From Hypsibius dujardini (lineage: Eukaryota; Tardigrada; Eutardigrada; Parachela; Hypsibiidae), in assembly GCA_001579985.1 (NCBI GenBank), contig LRSR01009810.1, positions 1-62,308 of the forward strand: a stretch of 62,308 bases of DNA. The letters run 5' to 3'. Positions 37,340 through 49,227 of this stretch are shown piece after piece; position 1 is the first letter of the stretch; each line of letters begins with the position of its first letter. Under the pieces are notes generated by a model. The model saw only the letters and a program-made list of their open reading frames with translations, was not told the DNA's origin and ran no database searches. The translations under genes and the position numbers were made by a program.

Positions 37340-38748
37340 TGAGGTTAGGGCAGCAATTCGGGCCACTTACAAAAACGTGCAACAATTCGGGCCACCTGAT
37401 TTCAAGGGAAGCTGTATGAACACCACGCCAAGTTATTCCACTTTAAGAATTTCAAAACATCTAGAATAATTATACCCATGCAATACAGCCAGAAACAGTA
37501 GTGTTTGTTGAGTTACTCATTAATAGGAGCGATTTGGAAATACTTCTTCATGATTTTGCTGTGAAAAATGGTGACGGAAGACTACAGGGGGGCCACTGGC
37601 AATGAGATTGCAGGTGTGCTTGCATTGCGTGCAACAGATGGATCAGCTGATTGCGGTTGTTGTTCACACCTTGAGTTCCTGCAGGGCATGTTGATAGCAA
37701 GGGGGCATGCCGTCTGCGTAATCAGCACTTTTGATCTTACGCCCTTTTGAGAGAGCGCAGAGAGAACTGTTCAAGCAAAAGAGTGTGCATTTTGGCTAAT
37801 ATTTGTGATAGTTCTTGCGGTAATCATTTGCACAGAATATGATAAATATGTACCTGGAGGAAGAAAAAATATAGTATTTTATGATTAAAGTTTGAAAATT
37901 ATCAGATCTATACTTTTCTGCGAAATTAATCTCTAAATCTGCATCGAATTAGCCGACTGGCCTCGTACGATCGTCCACACACCTTGCACACACACAGCTG
38001 TGCTGAGGTTACTTTGAGGGTCGTTGTTTGCGTTCTGGTGGGCCGTGCGAGACAACCACACATTTGATTTGTTTAGTTGTTGATTGATTTATTGGCTAAC
38101 AGAAAAATGCACTGCGCTTTCCTTTCGCGACGTGTAGGTCATAGGCGATAGAATTCTCAACACAAATGAATTCAATCATATTGACAACGAAATTGTGAAG
38201 AAACTGCACTATAATCCAAAGGATAGTGCTCGGAAATAAAAACGACAACAAAATGTTTAAGATGTGCAGTAATGTGACCTAAATCAATCAAAGCTCGATT
38301 GACACGTTTTACCCCTACAGCCCACCTCAGCACAGCTGTACGAGGCCAGTCGGCTAATTCGATGCAGATTTAGAGATTGATTTCTCAGAAAGGTATAGAT
38401 CTGATAATTTTCAAACTTTAATCATAAAATACTATATTTTTTCTTCCTCCAGGTACATATTTATCATATTCTATGCAAATGATTACCGCAAGAACTATCA
38501 CAAATATTAGCCAAAATGCACACTCTTTTGCTTGAACAGTTCTCTCTGCGCTGCCTCAAAAGGGCGTAAGATCAAAAAGTGCTAATTACGATTAGATTAC
38601 GCAAACGGCATGCCCCCTTGCTATCAACATGCCCTGGTTCCTGGGTCGTCTCGTCTGCCTTGGTTTGTGATGAACAATAGCAGTAATTAAATGCACGCGC
38701 ATGGCGCCCCCTGGAATCCCGGTGGCCCGAATTGCTGCCCTAACCTCA
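37340..38748. mobile_element. 1.4-kb foldback element between R1 and R2, block B
   Basis: Inverted arms of roughly 600 bp each begin TGAGGTTAGGGCAGCAATTC and end in its complement; the unpaired centre is about 37,990-38,330. Flanks are TA on both sides (37,338-37,339 and 38,749-38,750). The homologous empty site in blocks A and C reads GGTAGGCTAAGGGGCAG, here GGTA-element-TACGCTAAGGGGCAG, which confirms a TA target repeat. Arms pair from GGCATGCCGTCTGCGTAATC to AATTAGCCGACTGGCCTCGTAC. No transposase. Confidence 0.88.
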
Positions 38749-39017
38749 TACGCTAAGGGGCAGAAGTGCAAAATCCGTTGAGTTAGTGGAATTGTTCAAA
38801 CGAGCTTGGCGTGAAAATTCAGACAATCCGTCATTTGTCGACATTAGGCGTTAGCGGGTTAGGTGAAAATACTGAAGAGCTTAAATAATTTTTATTACAT
38901 CGAAATTGTCACACAAGAAATGTCAAGGACAAACGGATATGAAGGGTTTTAATTTCAGATAAATACATTTGCAGGTAATGTAATGGTTACACATGTAAGC
39001 TTGGGACATTCCTAGAA

Positions 39018-40401
39018 TCACATCGGCGATCCGAGAACCTTTCCGAGTGCGATGGTGGCGCCAACCGTGACTGAGGCTTCCTGCATCTCATGATTCTGGC
39101 GCACTCTTCCACGGGGACGTCCGCTTCGGATCTTGTGGAAAAATTGGGCAAGAACCACACGGTAATCCGGGAACAATAGAATATATATAAGAGGCGAGTA
39201 AACGTGTTTGACCATCGCTAGATACAATAAAAACCGGACTACCGGTAGAGCCGGCGAAAGCTTCAAAAGTCCCAGAATTATAGCTGGACCGTTGATTATG
39301 AGAGTGATGACGACGATGGCCATACTCGCCACAATAGTACTCCAAACTATGCGGAAAGTTTTTTGCACGGCCAGAGAGCGTGGTACTGGTATAACGTAGC
39401 GTCCGTCTACCGGGTCCGGGACTGTTGCTTCGGACACCCCTCGTCCACGCCGTGGCCGCATTTTCATTGCGAGTGCAATGGTTAAAAGTCGCAGTTGACT
39501 GATGAAGAGAAACGGCAAAACGATAGGGCCTTTGGCGATGAGCCAAATTTGGTAGCCGAAGTGTTCCGGAGCGAAGAATCTTCGATGGTCGCAAGATGTG
39601 ATTATCATGTCGCTCCAATAAACGACATCGCCTGTAGGAATAGTAACAATTTTTTCTTATGTGACTTAATGACTGGCTGCTAGAGAATTTATTTCTTATG
39701 ATTCCCTGAAGCTATTGTGCTATACATTTACAAAAATTATTATTTATTGACTGACAGAACAGAATTTAGTTTGTTTGCTATAAAATTTCATTTTCGATTT
39801 ATAAACAAATAAAGGAGTTTCGTGAAGCCATTTGCTGATCATGAGCCTATGTCCCATCTACGTATTAATTTGACTCGGTTTAAGTTTAGAGCAGATAACG
39901 AAAAGTATCAGTCACCTGCAACGACAGTCACAAATGAACCCATCCAGATTGGACCGAGGATAAATAGGGCAATTTTCCGTCGAGAAACGGTTGTTCGATA
40001 GAAAACGGATATTCAACAGACAACCAACGATCAATGCTGATGCTGAAAATAGCGAAAAACGCAGAGCAATTGGCGAATTGGGTCAACGAAAATGTCAAGA
40101 TTTTTGTTAGAAAAATGATTTGTTTGTTGAGAGCTTGATAACGAAGGACGACGCTAAATATGAGGGAAAAGCCTTCGAGGAGTGAACTGATGGCGAGTGA
40201 AATGTGGAAGAGCATGTAATGATCTTTCCGGCGCCAGAATTTAAAAACAACGAGGTTTAGGAATTGGGCTAAAATTATCAAGGAACCGAGGATGCCCGGG
40301 GTTAATTGAGATGCGATTATGTCTGCTTGAGTGATGTTACAGATTTCCGTCCGGTTGAGAAGTATGGAAATCGCTGAAAAGTTTTGGGGTGAGAGCGCCA
40401 T
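39018..40401 (-). pseudogene. 7TM receptor R2, block B copy, one-base deletion
   Basis: Exon 1 40401-39915 and exon 2 39631-39018 keep the R2 plan and intron (283 bases, phase 1). Just after DRWLSVEYP the block A and C copies read GTAGAAAACGGGGTATTC or GATAGAAAACGGGGTATTC on the plus strand, while here it is GATAGAAAACGGATATTC, one base shorter (about 39,997-40,007). The frame is lost in the second intracellular loop (YPFSIEQPFLDG). Exon 2 itself is open to its stop. Otherwise intact, so the lesion looks recent; a base-calling error cannot be excluded. Confidence 0.85.
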
Positions 40402-40765
40402 TTTCAAATGTTCAGATGTTGGATTGCCGATGAAAATGGAATGTAGCACCAGCGCGGAAATGATCGTGTCAAATTTGATTCAATCTCAAGGCTAATTTAT
40501 ACCAGAGTACAGACTGGTACTGTCAATTAGTCTATTCTGTCGTCCGTCCTTTTTCCGGAAATCGAATGCAGTTGGAAGCTAACTGAAAAGAACCTTTTAT
40601 CGCAAAGGTTGACCTAACCTTTTGAAGAGCCTTAATGCAATGTCTGGCATGTCTGAATCTATTAGCTTCACACACAATTAATTTATTCCAAAGCTTTAAC
40701 CTTTTCAGAGCCGGAATCACAAAGGATCAAACACGGCTTGGATCAGCAAGAGAGGCAACATATAC

Positions 40766-41486
40766 AAGATTTGGCTAGTTATGGGACAACGCTTTATTTA
40801 GAAGTAGGGGTCAGTTTCGGTACACGCGTAATATGCCTGCCCGGCATGCGGTATGATGGGTGTGACCCATACCTCTCTCAGCCTTCCTCATACCTCTATT
40901 TAAAAGCCGTTTATGGTTTGGATCTTTCGTCTCATGAGAAGTGTGCGTGACGTCATGCCCGCATGCGCATAGCTCTCTCGCGTTGTATCTCATGTGAGAC
41001 GCGCAGCGGATCGCACATGAAAGTGATTTGCGTTGTATCTCACGTTGCACGCATCACTATTTCGTCACGATCTTGTGATCTCACGCACAAATCCAAACTA
41101 ACAGCGCATTTACTTATACTTTAAACTTATACTTCTGTTAACAACTAGTCATCATTTACCTATCCACATTTCTCTTATACCTGTACCTATGACTAGTCAG
41201 TCCCCACCTATCGCTCCCGAAAAACGATATCCGAAATACAATTACATTTACTGACTTAATATTGTTCCATAATATGTGATGAAATGGAGAAAATCTTGTC
41301 GATTTCAATAGTTTTGTTCGGCACCGAGCTTAAAAATATTTGTAATGTTGGTAAAGGACGAGTACAATGCAAATTGATTACTGGTCAGTCATTTTGATAG
41401 TCAAAGTATCCTTCTTATTGTGAATTTGCTCTGTCTCACATGAGAAGGGCGACGGTTCTATTCCCTGGCGAGTATTTTTTTGGTCA
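40766..41486. other. Right edge of block B and unique sequence
   Basis: Similarity to blocks A and C stops near 40,765 after GATCAGCAAGAGAGGCAAC. The following 700 bases hold no gene; GCGTTGTATCTCA occurs twice (40,980 and 41,031). Confidence 0.6.
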
Positions 41487-41735
41487 TGCCAAATGACACT
41501 AAATTATTTTGTGATCAAGGAGGGAGTTTTTGGGCAAGGCTGATCATTGGTCAACCGAATGCAGCTCAGTCCATAATTTTAGCTGTGTTTGCATTCAGTT
41601 TTAGAATTCAACTATGGACTCATTTTGGTATGGACAAAAGATAAACTGCCAAATTTTAACGTACTGGGGTACCATTTCAAAAACCATACAGGATTTCAAT
41701 TAAGGTTCCAATTACTGTCATTTGTTTGCCAGGGA
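41487..41735 (+). repeat. Dispersed repeat, copy 2
   Basis: Second copy of the repeat at 34,335-34,600. Confidence 0.75.
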
Positions 41736-41924
41736 ATATGTCTATACATAAAATGTCCGATAAGTTTAATTAAACTGAGGGCTCAAAGCGCAGTGCTTGC
41801 CAGCGGAGAGAGCCGTAATAATCAAACGGCGTGAGCTAAATGTATATCAATTACCCCAACGCCTATTGTTCTTGAGGGAAAAAAATCTTATTTGGGCAAA
41901 ACCAGAGATTTGCTCTCCCGATCG

Positions 41925-42612
41925 CCATATTTTTTCCTCACAAATATCTGTTCAAATATCATGATTCTACATTGGGGTCTCGGGGTCGAAATCGCATCTG
42001 CCGTTTTAAAAAAAGGAAGCAAAATACTTCTCGCGTTACTTGGTGCAATTGGCTTGGGCTTGATTGATTACTTCAGTGGTAACGTTACCGAAATTCAATT
42101 TTTTTCATTCCAACCAACATTTTTCAGAATGAAAACTCATTTTTTAGATTTTCTAAAGGGCCTCTGCAAATATTAAAATGGATTCACATTTTTTTAAACA
42201 AGAGGAACATCGTTTCAGGAGCAAGAGCTGACAAACACATTGCGCGGTAAGGGAATTGGTCCGAGATTTTATGCTGTCCAGCTACTGAATAATCAATCTA
42301 TTGATTGATTGACTCTCTGCTCTATTTTCTGAATCACTTTGGTCAAGGTGTTTTGATTAATCAGAAACATTTCTGTTTATTTTTAGGTTTGGCTGAAGGT
42401 CTCTAGTAAATCTATAAAATGAATTTACGTTCTAAAAAATGTTGATTGGAATAAAAAAATTGATACTTCAGAAAGGTTGTTACGGAATCAATCTCAAGCC
42501 CTGGTCCAACTGGCGAGGGAAGTATTTTGCTTCCCGAACGGCAGATGTGATTTCGATCCCAAGACCACAATGTAAAATCATGATATATGAACAGGTATTT
42601 GGGATGAAAAAC
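41925..42612. mobile_element. Foldback element, about 0.69 kb
   Basis: Arms about 41,925-42,150 and 42,415-42,612 are diverged reverse complements (AAATATCATGATTCTACATTG against CAATGTAAAATCATGATATA; CATCTGCCGTTTT against the complement). No target repeat that I could fix and no open frame of note. Confidence 0.72.
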
Positions 42613-42770
42613 CATGCCGATCAATTTTTATAATTATATATAACTCAATCTTTATGATATACGTTTTGATTTTTTCGTTAATTTTTCAAGACACAATCTT
42701 TCTGAGTATTGTTCCGCCTATCCGATCCAACTGCGTCAACAGTAGCATGGAAGCACGCTGGACGGACATA

Positions 42771-42930
42771 CATAAAGACAGACAGACAGGCAGACAAACA
42801 GACAGACACACAGACACAAAGACAAACACACAGACAGATAGACACACATACACATAGACAGATAGACAAACAGACAGACAAACAGGCAGACTAACAGACA
42901 CTCAGACACAGACACACAGACACGCAGATA
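42771..42930. repeat. (CAGA)n/(CACA) microsatellite
   Basis: Imperfect ACAG tetranucleotide tract; the apparent long open frames across it are repeat artefacts. Confidence 0.93.
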
Positions 42931-42999
42931 TTCATCCTTGCCCAAAACGGGCTTTCAGCTTAGAATACAGTCTTCTGGCCCTCGGCTATTGACCTTAAT

Positions 43000-43295
43000 T
43001 AGGTATATAGTTGTATAAGTATAAATATATAAGTTTAAGTATCAGAATATATATAGGTATAGGTATATAGGTATAGGTATAGGTATAAACATATAAGTAT
43101 AAGTATATATATGTGTATAGGTATAGGTATGGGTATAGGTATAAGCATAAAAGTAAAAGTATAAGTACAATTATATATATAAGTATAAGTATAACCGACA
43201 GGTATGCAGGAGCAATACAACACGAACTATGGATAAGTATACGAAAATAAATAATAAGTATACGAAGTGTATTAAGTGTATTTAGTATGTAAGTA
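43000..43295. repeat. (GGTATA)n/(AGTATA)n tract
   Basis: Imperfect hexanucleotide repeats leading directly into the protease-exon fragment at 43,296. Confidence 0.93.
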
Positions 43296-43355
43296 TAGGC
43301 ATACCACAGGCGGCACGACTAAATTTGAAAAAGCTTTGTCCCAGAACTTGCCAGT
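43296..43355 (+). pseudogene. 60-bp fragment of the protease-homologue exon
   Basis: ATAGGCATACCACAGGCGGC then ACGACTAAATTTGAAAAAGC then CCCAGAACTTGCCAGT matches 7,370-7,431 (acceptor plus exon start of the 5.8-7.5 kb locus) almost base for base. It abuts the 3' flank of the block C R1 gene. Confidence 0.88.
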
Positions 43356-43452
43356 AGTCCCTATTTACGTTAGTATACATCTTCCTACGGCTCCCTATCG
43401 ACAAGGTATGGCACTAAGTGCGCAGAGTTTATAGTTGAAACAGACAAAATGA

Positions 43453-45153
43453 TTAAGCATGGGAGACTGTTAGAGCAATTCGTGTCCCGCCAGGATGTCG
43501 CTGATCCACAGAGCTGTGCTGAAGGGCCGAGAGTCCGTCCAATCGTGACGATGATTGCAGAACATGCGGAAGTTCTCTCTTCTTAAAGCCACACAGTCCA
43601 GGTAATCGTTCAAGGGCAGGGACACGTTGCAAGAATCGACTAATGACCGCTCGATAATGTGGAAATAAAAAGAGATAGACAACGGGGGAGTATACGTGTT
43701 CCAAAAAGGACACGTACACGAAAAATCGAACAATAGGGATGGCAAATGAAATTTGCAGCATGGCAAAGACGACGGAAGGACCGCTGATTATAATAGTAAG
43801 GAACACAATTGCCATGCTCGCTAATATCTTGCTCCAAACGATACCAGCAGGGTGTCTTCTTCGACCAACGAAAGGTCGTGGAATTGGGACGACCCTGTTC
43901 GGGCGATTATTATCCGGCGGTGGTACAGCCAGCGTATTTGTAGTAATTCGACCACGTAAGAGCCGCATTCTGGTTGCCGTTGCAATCATTAGAATTCGCA
44001 TTTGACTTGCAAAAATGAATGGTAGCACAATGGGACCTTTTGCCATGTACCAAAATGGGAAGCCGACATGCTTCGGGGTGAATATTTTCCGGTGACTACA
44101 CGGGATTATTTTCATGTCGTTCCAGTACAAGATGTCACCTGCAGGGATGGCAAAGGTGAAACGTATCGAGCTATTTAGTTTCTCATGCTAAGGAATGCTA
44201 CTATTTTTTGTTGATTCGGTTAGTAAGATTGCTGACAGAGATAATATATTTTAACGTTAAATATTAAGCTATTAATCAGTTTGATTGACGCTAGTTTTTG
44301 TTGTCTCAACAGTTTTTCCGAAACTCAAGCTAACAATAACTTATAGTTGTCAAAGTTTTAGCTATGAACAATCTACCTAAGAATAATCTCAGCAGAATTC
44401 AATTCAAACTAATTTTCTAACACGGATAGTTATTGAGTCAATGTGATGATAAAACTTGTTTTGTTTAATTTCTGGTGTTTAGAGAATTATGAGTTTAGTT
44501 GTAATAATTTTTTTTGCATCACTAGTTTTTTGGATAGTTTTGTTTCGAATAAAATTAACTGGAACGTGTAGTTCCGAACGTTTTAACCATGAACACTAAC
44601 TAAGTTTGTTATAATGTCAGTATAATTTAGTTGTAATCTATTTATATCGCTCATTGTTACCTGCAGCCACAACGAGGAAAGAGCCCATCCAAATTGGCCC
44701 CAAGATGACTAAGAGGACTCGGCGTTGAGAAACATTCGTACGATAGTAAATAGGGAATTCCACCGATGCCCAGCGATCAAGGCTGATGCATAGGATGGAG
44801 AAAAGCGTAGCACAGTAGGCGAACTGAGAAAGTGCAATGCCGAGCAGATTGGTTAGGGCAACGACTGGTGTGGTGAGAGTTTGATAGCGAAGAATGACGG
44901 CCGAAATATTAGAAAAGCCAGCGAGGAGAGAACTGAGGGCGAGGGAAACGTGGAAGGCGACGTAGTGGTCTTTGTGCTGCCAGTACCTGAAGATGGTCAG
45001 GTTCAATAGCTGTGTGAGGATAATAAACGAACCCAGAAGTGAGGGGGGCAGTTGAGAGGCTGTCTGCTCTTCCGGGGTTATGGAACAATTTTCAGTCCTA
45101 TTTGAAAAAACTTGGAATGGCCCAGCCGAGAGGTTCCATAAAATTTGAGCCAT
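43453..45153 (-). CDS. Rhodopsin-like 7TM receptor R1, block C copy
   Basis: Intact third copy, 392 residues: exon 1 45153-44661 (MAQILWNLSAGPFQ) and exon 2 44138-43453, phase-1 intron of 522 bases after VAAG. It keeps the ATGAAAATAATCC run that is damaged in block B. Motifs are as in the block A copy: LDRWASVEFP at the end of TM3, GPIWMGSF in TM4, KGPIVLPFIF in TM5, YSPVVYLFLFPHYR in TM7. Protein is closer to the block B copy (SITPEEQTASQLPPSLLGSF shared) than to block A, suggesting B and C split after A. Ligand unknown. Confidence 0.88.
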
Positions 45154-46432
45154 TCTTCCGAATTTAATTTGCCGTACATAGAAAAGCCACGTGAAATAAG
45201 ATTCGTATGAAGTGTTTCCGTTCAACGTCTTTTATTCATTTCACAATATATCCTACTTGGTTGATTATTCCGCTGTTTCTCCAATGCCGGGCATAAGTAA
45301 TAAACTACCAGGTGCACCTTCTCTTCAGAGAGTTAGGAGCACCCTTTCCAGTTTCTTATGATGGGTGTGCAAAATTAATGATTCCTAAATGGATTGGGCC
45401 ATGGAATATTAATTTTGCTGGCAATTCCTCAAGTCATGTGAGTGCCTGCTTGTCTGCAGTGCACAAAGTTCTCCACACGGCAGGCTAGTGAATATTGCAT
45501 TGCTCTAATACATAATAAAAAATGAATTGTAAAGCAGTCATCATTGAAATGACCCGCGTCTTCCCGAGACAAACCATTACCGTTGGGCATATGGAGTGAC
45601 GGTAGGCTAAGGGGCAGAAGTTAGGGGGGAGGGTGAGTGGGTGGTACTTTAGAGCCAGCAGGCGAAGCAGAAAAGGACATCTACGTCCTTACCAGGATAA
45701 ACGTTTATTGTCCCTTCTTCGAGCGACTTTTAACTCATACTAACTCAAAGTTACAGATAGAACTTGTCGATGAAAACTGTTTCCCGCAATGGTCTCTCTG
45801 CAGTAATCAGTCACATTCATTTTTTTGACCAAACATCGGACACATTTTTTAATACATGGACACCTGCCCGTCACCAATCCGATTGAGATGATAAATGTGC
45901 TGAGAAGCCGTCAATCGACGGTCAGCTTGATCAGCTTGATTCAGCCCAAATGGGGGATAAAAAATACCCACGCCTTCTTTAGGAAATACTGGCCAGCTAT
46001 CGAAACCATTTTCACTTGAAAACAAACGTGAAAAATGGTTACTGGAATTCTGTCGGATTTTGGTCAAGCAGCAACTAACTAAAGTATATTCTCTAACTTT
46101 CAGGCAACACAACAATCTTCAAAATCGGTTGAGTTAGTGAAATCGTTCAAACGAGCTTGGCGTGAAAATTTGAACAGTCCGTCATTTATCGACATTAGGC
46201 GTTAGTTGGTTAGTTGAAAATCTTGGAGAGCTTAAATAGTTCTTATTACATCGAAATCGTCACGCAAGAAATGTGAAGGACAAATTGATATTAAGGGCTT
46301 TCATTTCAGATAAATACATGTACAGGTAATAAGATGGTAACACATGTAATCACATTACACATTTCTAGAATCACATCGACGATCCGAGAACCTTTCCGAG
46401 TGCGATGGTGGCGCCAACCGTGATCAAAATTC
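45154..46432. repeat. R1-R2 spacer, block C
   Basis: Aligns with the block A spacer 11.6-13.5 kb, though shorter. No gene seen. Contains the empty site for the block B foldback element (GGTAGGCTAAGGGGCAG near 45,601). Confidence 0.75.
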
Positions 46433-48721
46433 CTATATCCCATGATTCTGGCGCACTCTTCCACGGGGACGTCCGCTTCGGATGTTGTGAAAAAATCGGG
46501 CAAGAACTACACGGTAATCCGGGAACAACAGAATATATATAAGAGGCGAGTAAACGTGTTTGGCCATCGCTAGATACATTAAAAATCGGAGAACAGGTAG
46601 AGCAGGCGAAAGCTCCAAAAGTCTCAGAATTATAACTGGACCGTTAAGTATGAGAGTGATGACGACGATGGCCATACTCGCTACAATGGTATTCCAAAAT
46701 ATGCTGAAAGTTTTTCGCACGGCCAGAGGGCGTGATATTGGTATAACGTAGTGTCCGTCTACCGGGTCCGGGACTGTTGCTTCGGACACCCCTCGTCCAC
46801 GCCGTGGTCGCATTTTCATTGTGATTGCAATGGTTAAAAGTCGCAGTTGACTGATGAAGAGAAACGGCAAAACGATGGGACCCTTAACGATGAACCAAAT
46901 TTGGTAACCGAAGTGTTCCGGAGCGAAGAATATCTGATGGTCGCAAGATGTAATTACCATGTCACTCCAATAAATGACATCACCTGTAGGGATAATAACA
47001 TTATAGTTCTTCCACATGACTTATTGACTGACTGCCGGAGAATTTATTTCCAGTACCAGATGCGGGAATCATTTTTGCACAATTTTTGAATTGCCGCTGT
47101 GGGCAGAATAATAGACCCACCAGAGTTTTTGGCCACTTAAATGTTTGGAATTTTCATTTATTCAAAGATTCATGGGAAAAAGAAATGTGTTTGGCTGCTA
47201 CTCAGAGAAGTAGAAGAGAATTAGGGAAGATCACCATCCTTCAGCGATGTCCTAGATTTGACTGACATGAACTTGAAAATTCTACATCGAAGAGCTATGT
47301 GATCTCACCAATCGATACTTTTTAATATTTTTGCATCTATATACTTTGTTTTGAGGTGAAATTACTTGCAAAAATGTCCATATAATAAGACTGAAGCTGA
47401 TCGAAACTGACCCATGCATTCTTACATAGGCCGCATTGTTTACGACGAAGTTCACTTTGCCGAGGGGATCGTCATCAGCAAAACGCAGAAATATTTTTTT
47501 GAAATTTTTTGACGTGGTTAGTACACAAACTAAAATCTCAATCACTAGTAAATCACAAATCTTAATTTCAACCCAAATTGAACTAGTAAAAATGGTGCGA
47601 ACTCAAGCAAGACAAAAGTAACAAGAATCTAACTATGCGCCACGGACAAACGGCACGCACCGTCGCTCGAAGTTTTGACTTTTCGTATTTAATTTTTTTT
47701 TGTACAGAAGTAAAATAAATATGACATAAATTTTGTTTTACCGTTTGATAATTCGTTTAAACTCCGCGTCGTACGAATTTGTTTAGTTTAAACTACCGAC
47801 AAGAAAAACCCATTTTCGGACACGTTGGTTTTACATGACTCTTGACGCGAAGTGCAAATAAAAATCTTCCTTCGCTACAATTCACTTGAAAACCGACCCA
47901 AATACGCAAAAATGAATGGCGTACTCAGCGATGTGGTGAAGATTTGTTTTTACTAAGAACTTTGTGCACACGCACGCTTCTAGCTAAGTGCAAAAATGAT
48001 TCCCGCACCTGGTGGTTCCCTGAAACTATTGTGCAAAAAATAAAAAATTGAACAGAAATTATTTACTTGCTGAAAGAACAGAATTTATTTTGTTTGCTAT
48101 AAAATTTTATTTTTCATTAATAGAAAAATAAAGTAGTTGCGTGTAGCCAATTGATGATCACGCGCCTAGGTCTCACCTACGTATTAATTTAACCCAATTT
48201 AAGTTTAGAGCAGATAATGAAAAGTATCAGTCACCTGCAACGACAATCACAAATGAACCCATCCAGATTGGACCGAGGATAAATAGGACAATTTTCCGTC
48301 GAGAAACGGTTGTTCGATAGAAAACGGGGTATTCAACAGATAGCCAACGATCAATGCTTATGCTGAAAATGGCGAAAAACGCAGAGCAATTGGCGAAATG
48401 GGTCAACGCAAACACCAAGATCTTTGTTAGCAAAATGATCGGTTCGTTGAGAACTTGATAACGAAGAATGATGCTAAATATGAGGGAAAAGCCTTCGAGG
48501 AGTGAACTGATGGCGAGTGAAATGTGGAAAAGCATGTAATGGTCTTTCCGGCGCCAGAATTTGAACACAACGAGGTTTAGGAGTTGGGCTAAAATGATTA
48601 AAGCACCGAGAATTCCCGGAGTTAATTGAGATGCGATTATGTCTGCTTGAGTGATGTTACAGATTTCCGTCCGGTTGAGAAACACAGAAGTTGCTGACAA
48701 GTTTTGGGATGAGGGCGCCAT
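46433..48721 (-). CDS. Rhodopsin-like 7TM receptor R2, block C copy
   Basis: Intact copy of about 345 residues: exon 1 48721-48235 (MAPSSQNLSATSV) and exon 2 46983-46433. The junction is the same phase-1 site, but the intron is 1,251 bases instead of about 285, because of a terminal-inverted-repeat insertion (47,055-48,013). DRWLSVEYPVFYR, KGPIVLPFLFISQL, LNGPVIILRLLE and YSPLIYILLFPDYR are all present. The C-terminal tail ends earlier than in block A (VRQNHGI). Whether the enlarged intron is still spliced needs RNA evidence. Confidence 0.86.
47055..48013. mobile_element. 959-bp TIR insertion in the R2 intron
   Basis: Ends ACCAGATGCGGGAATCATTT and the complement of ACCAGGTGCGGGAATCATTT; about 26 bp of inverted repeat with one mismatch. 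Absent from the R2 introns of blocks A and B, where the flanking words AATTTATTTC and GGTTCCCTGAA-like lie side by side. I could not define a clean target repeat. An open frame at 47,436-47,621 is not recognisable. Non-autonomous DNA transposon, superfamily unassigned. Confidence 0.85.
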
Positions 48722-49105
48722 TTACGAATGTTCAGATGTTTACTTGCCGATGAAGATGGAATGTAACACCAGGGTGGTAATTACTGTGTCAAATTTGACT
48801 CTCGCAAGGCTAATTTGTAGTGGAGTACGAACTGGTTCAGTCAATTAGTCTAATCCATCTTCTGTCCTTTTTCCAGAAATTGAATGGATTGGGAAGCTAG
48901 CTGAAAGAATCTTTTATCACAAAGGTTGGCCTAACCTTTTGAAGAGCCTTAATGCAATATCTGGCATGTCTGAATCTTTTAGCTTCACATACAATTAATT
49001 TATCCCAAAGCTTTTACCTTTCCAGCGCCGGAATCACAAAGGATCAATCACGGCTAGGATTAGCAAGGAAGGCAGCAGATACAGCGTCCTCTGGGAATAA
49101 TAAAG

Positions 49106-49227
49106 AGTTCTTACAAACGGTATATCTCATGGTACAGCGTTACAGTATAGAAAACTGAACTGAAGTCCGAGAGAGTTTTTTATACTGTACCGCTATACCG
49201 TGCGATATACCGTTTACAAGAAATCTC
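49106..49227. mobile_element. Short inverted-repeat (MITE-like) insertion
   Basis: GTTCTTACAAACGGTATATC at the left and GATATACCGTTTACAAGAAA at the right, with further pairing inside (GGTACAGCG / CGCTATACC-like). About 122 bp, absent from the homologous site in block A (around 15,240). Target repeat unclear. Confidence 0.78.

Noticed and set aside
37568-37750. 60-codon frame with CGCC motif
   Set aside because: Lies within an arm of the 1.4-kb foldback; no homologue recognised and no splice support.
39088-39618. 176-codon minus-strand frame opposite phase to R2 exon 2
   Set aside because: Off-frame shadow of the receptor exon; the R2 frame carries the TM5-TM7 motifs.
42678-42945. Cys/Val/Leu-Ser-rich frames such as CLSVCLSVC
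   Set aside because: Translation of a CAGA/TGTC microsatellite.
47436-47621. Possible transposase fragment in the R2 intron insertion
   Set aside because: Only 61 codons, no catalytic or DNA-binding motif that I can recognise.
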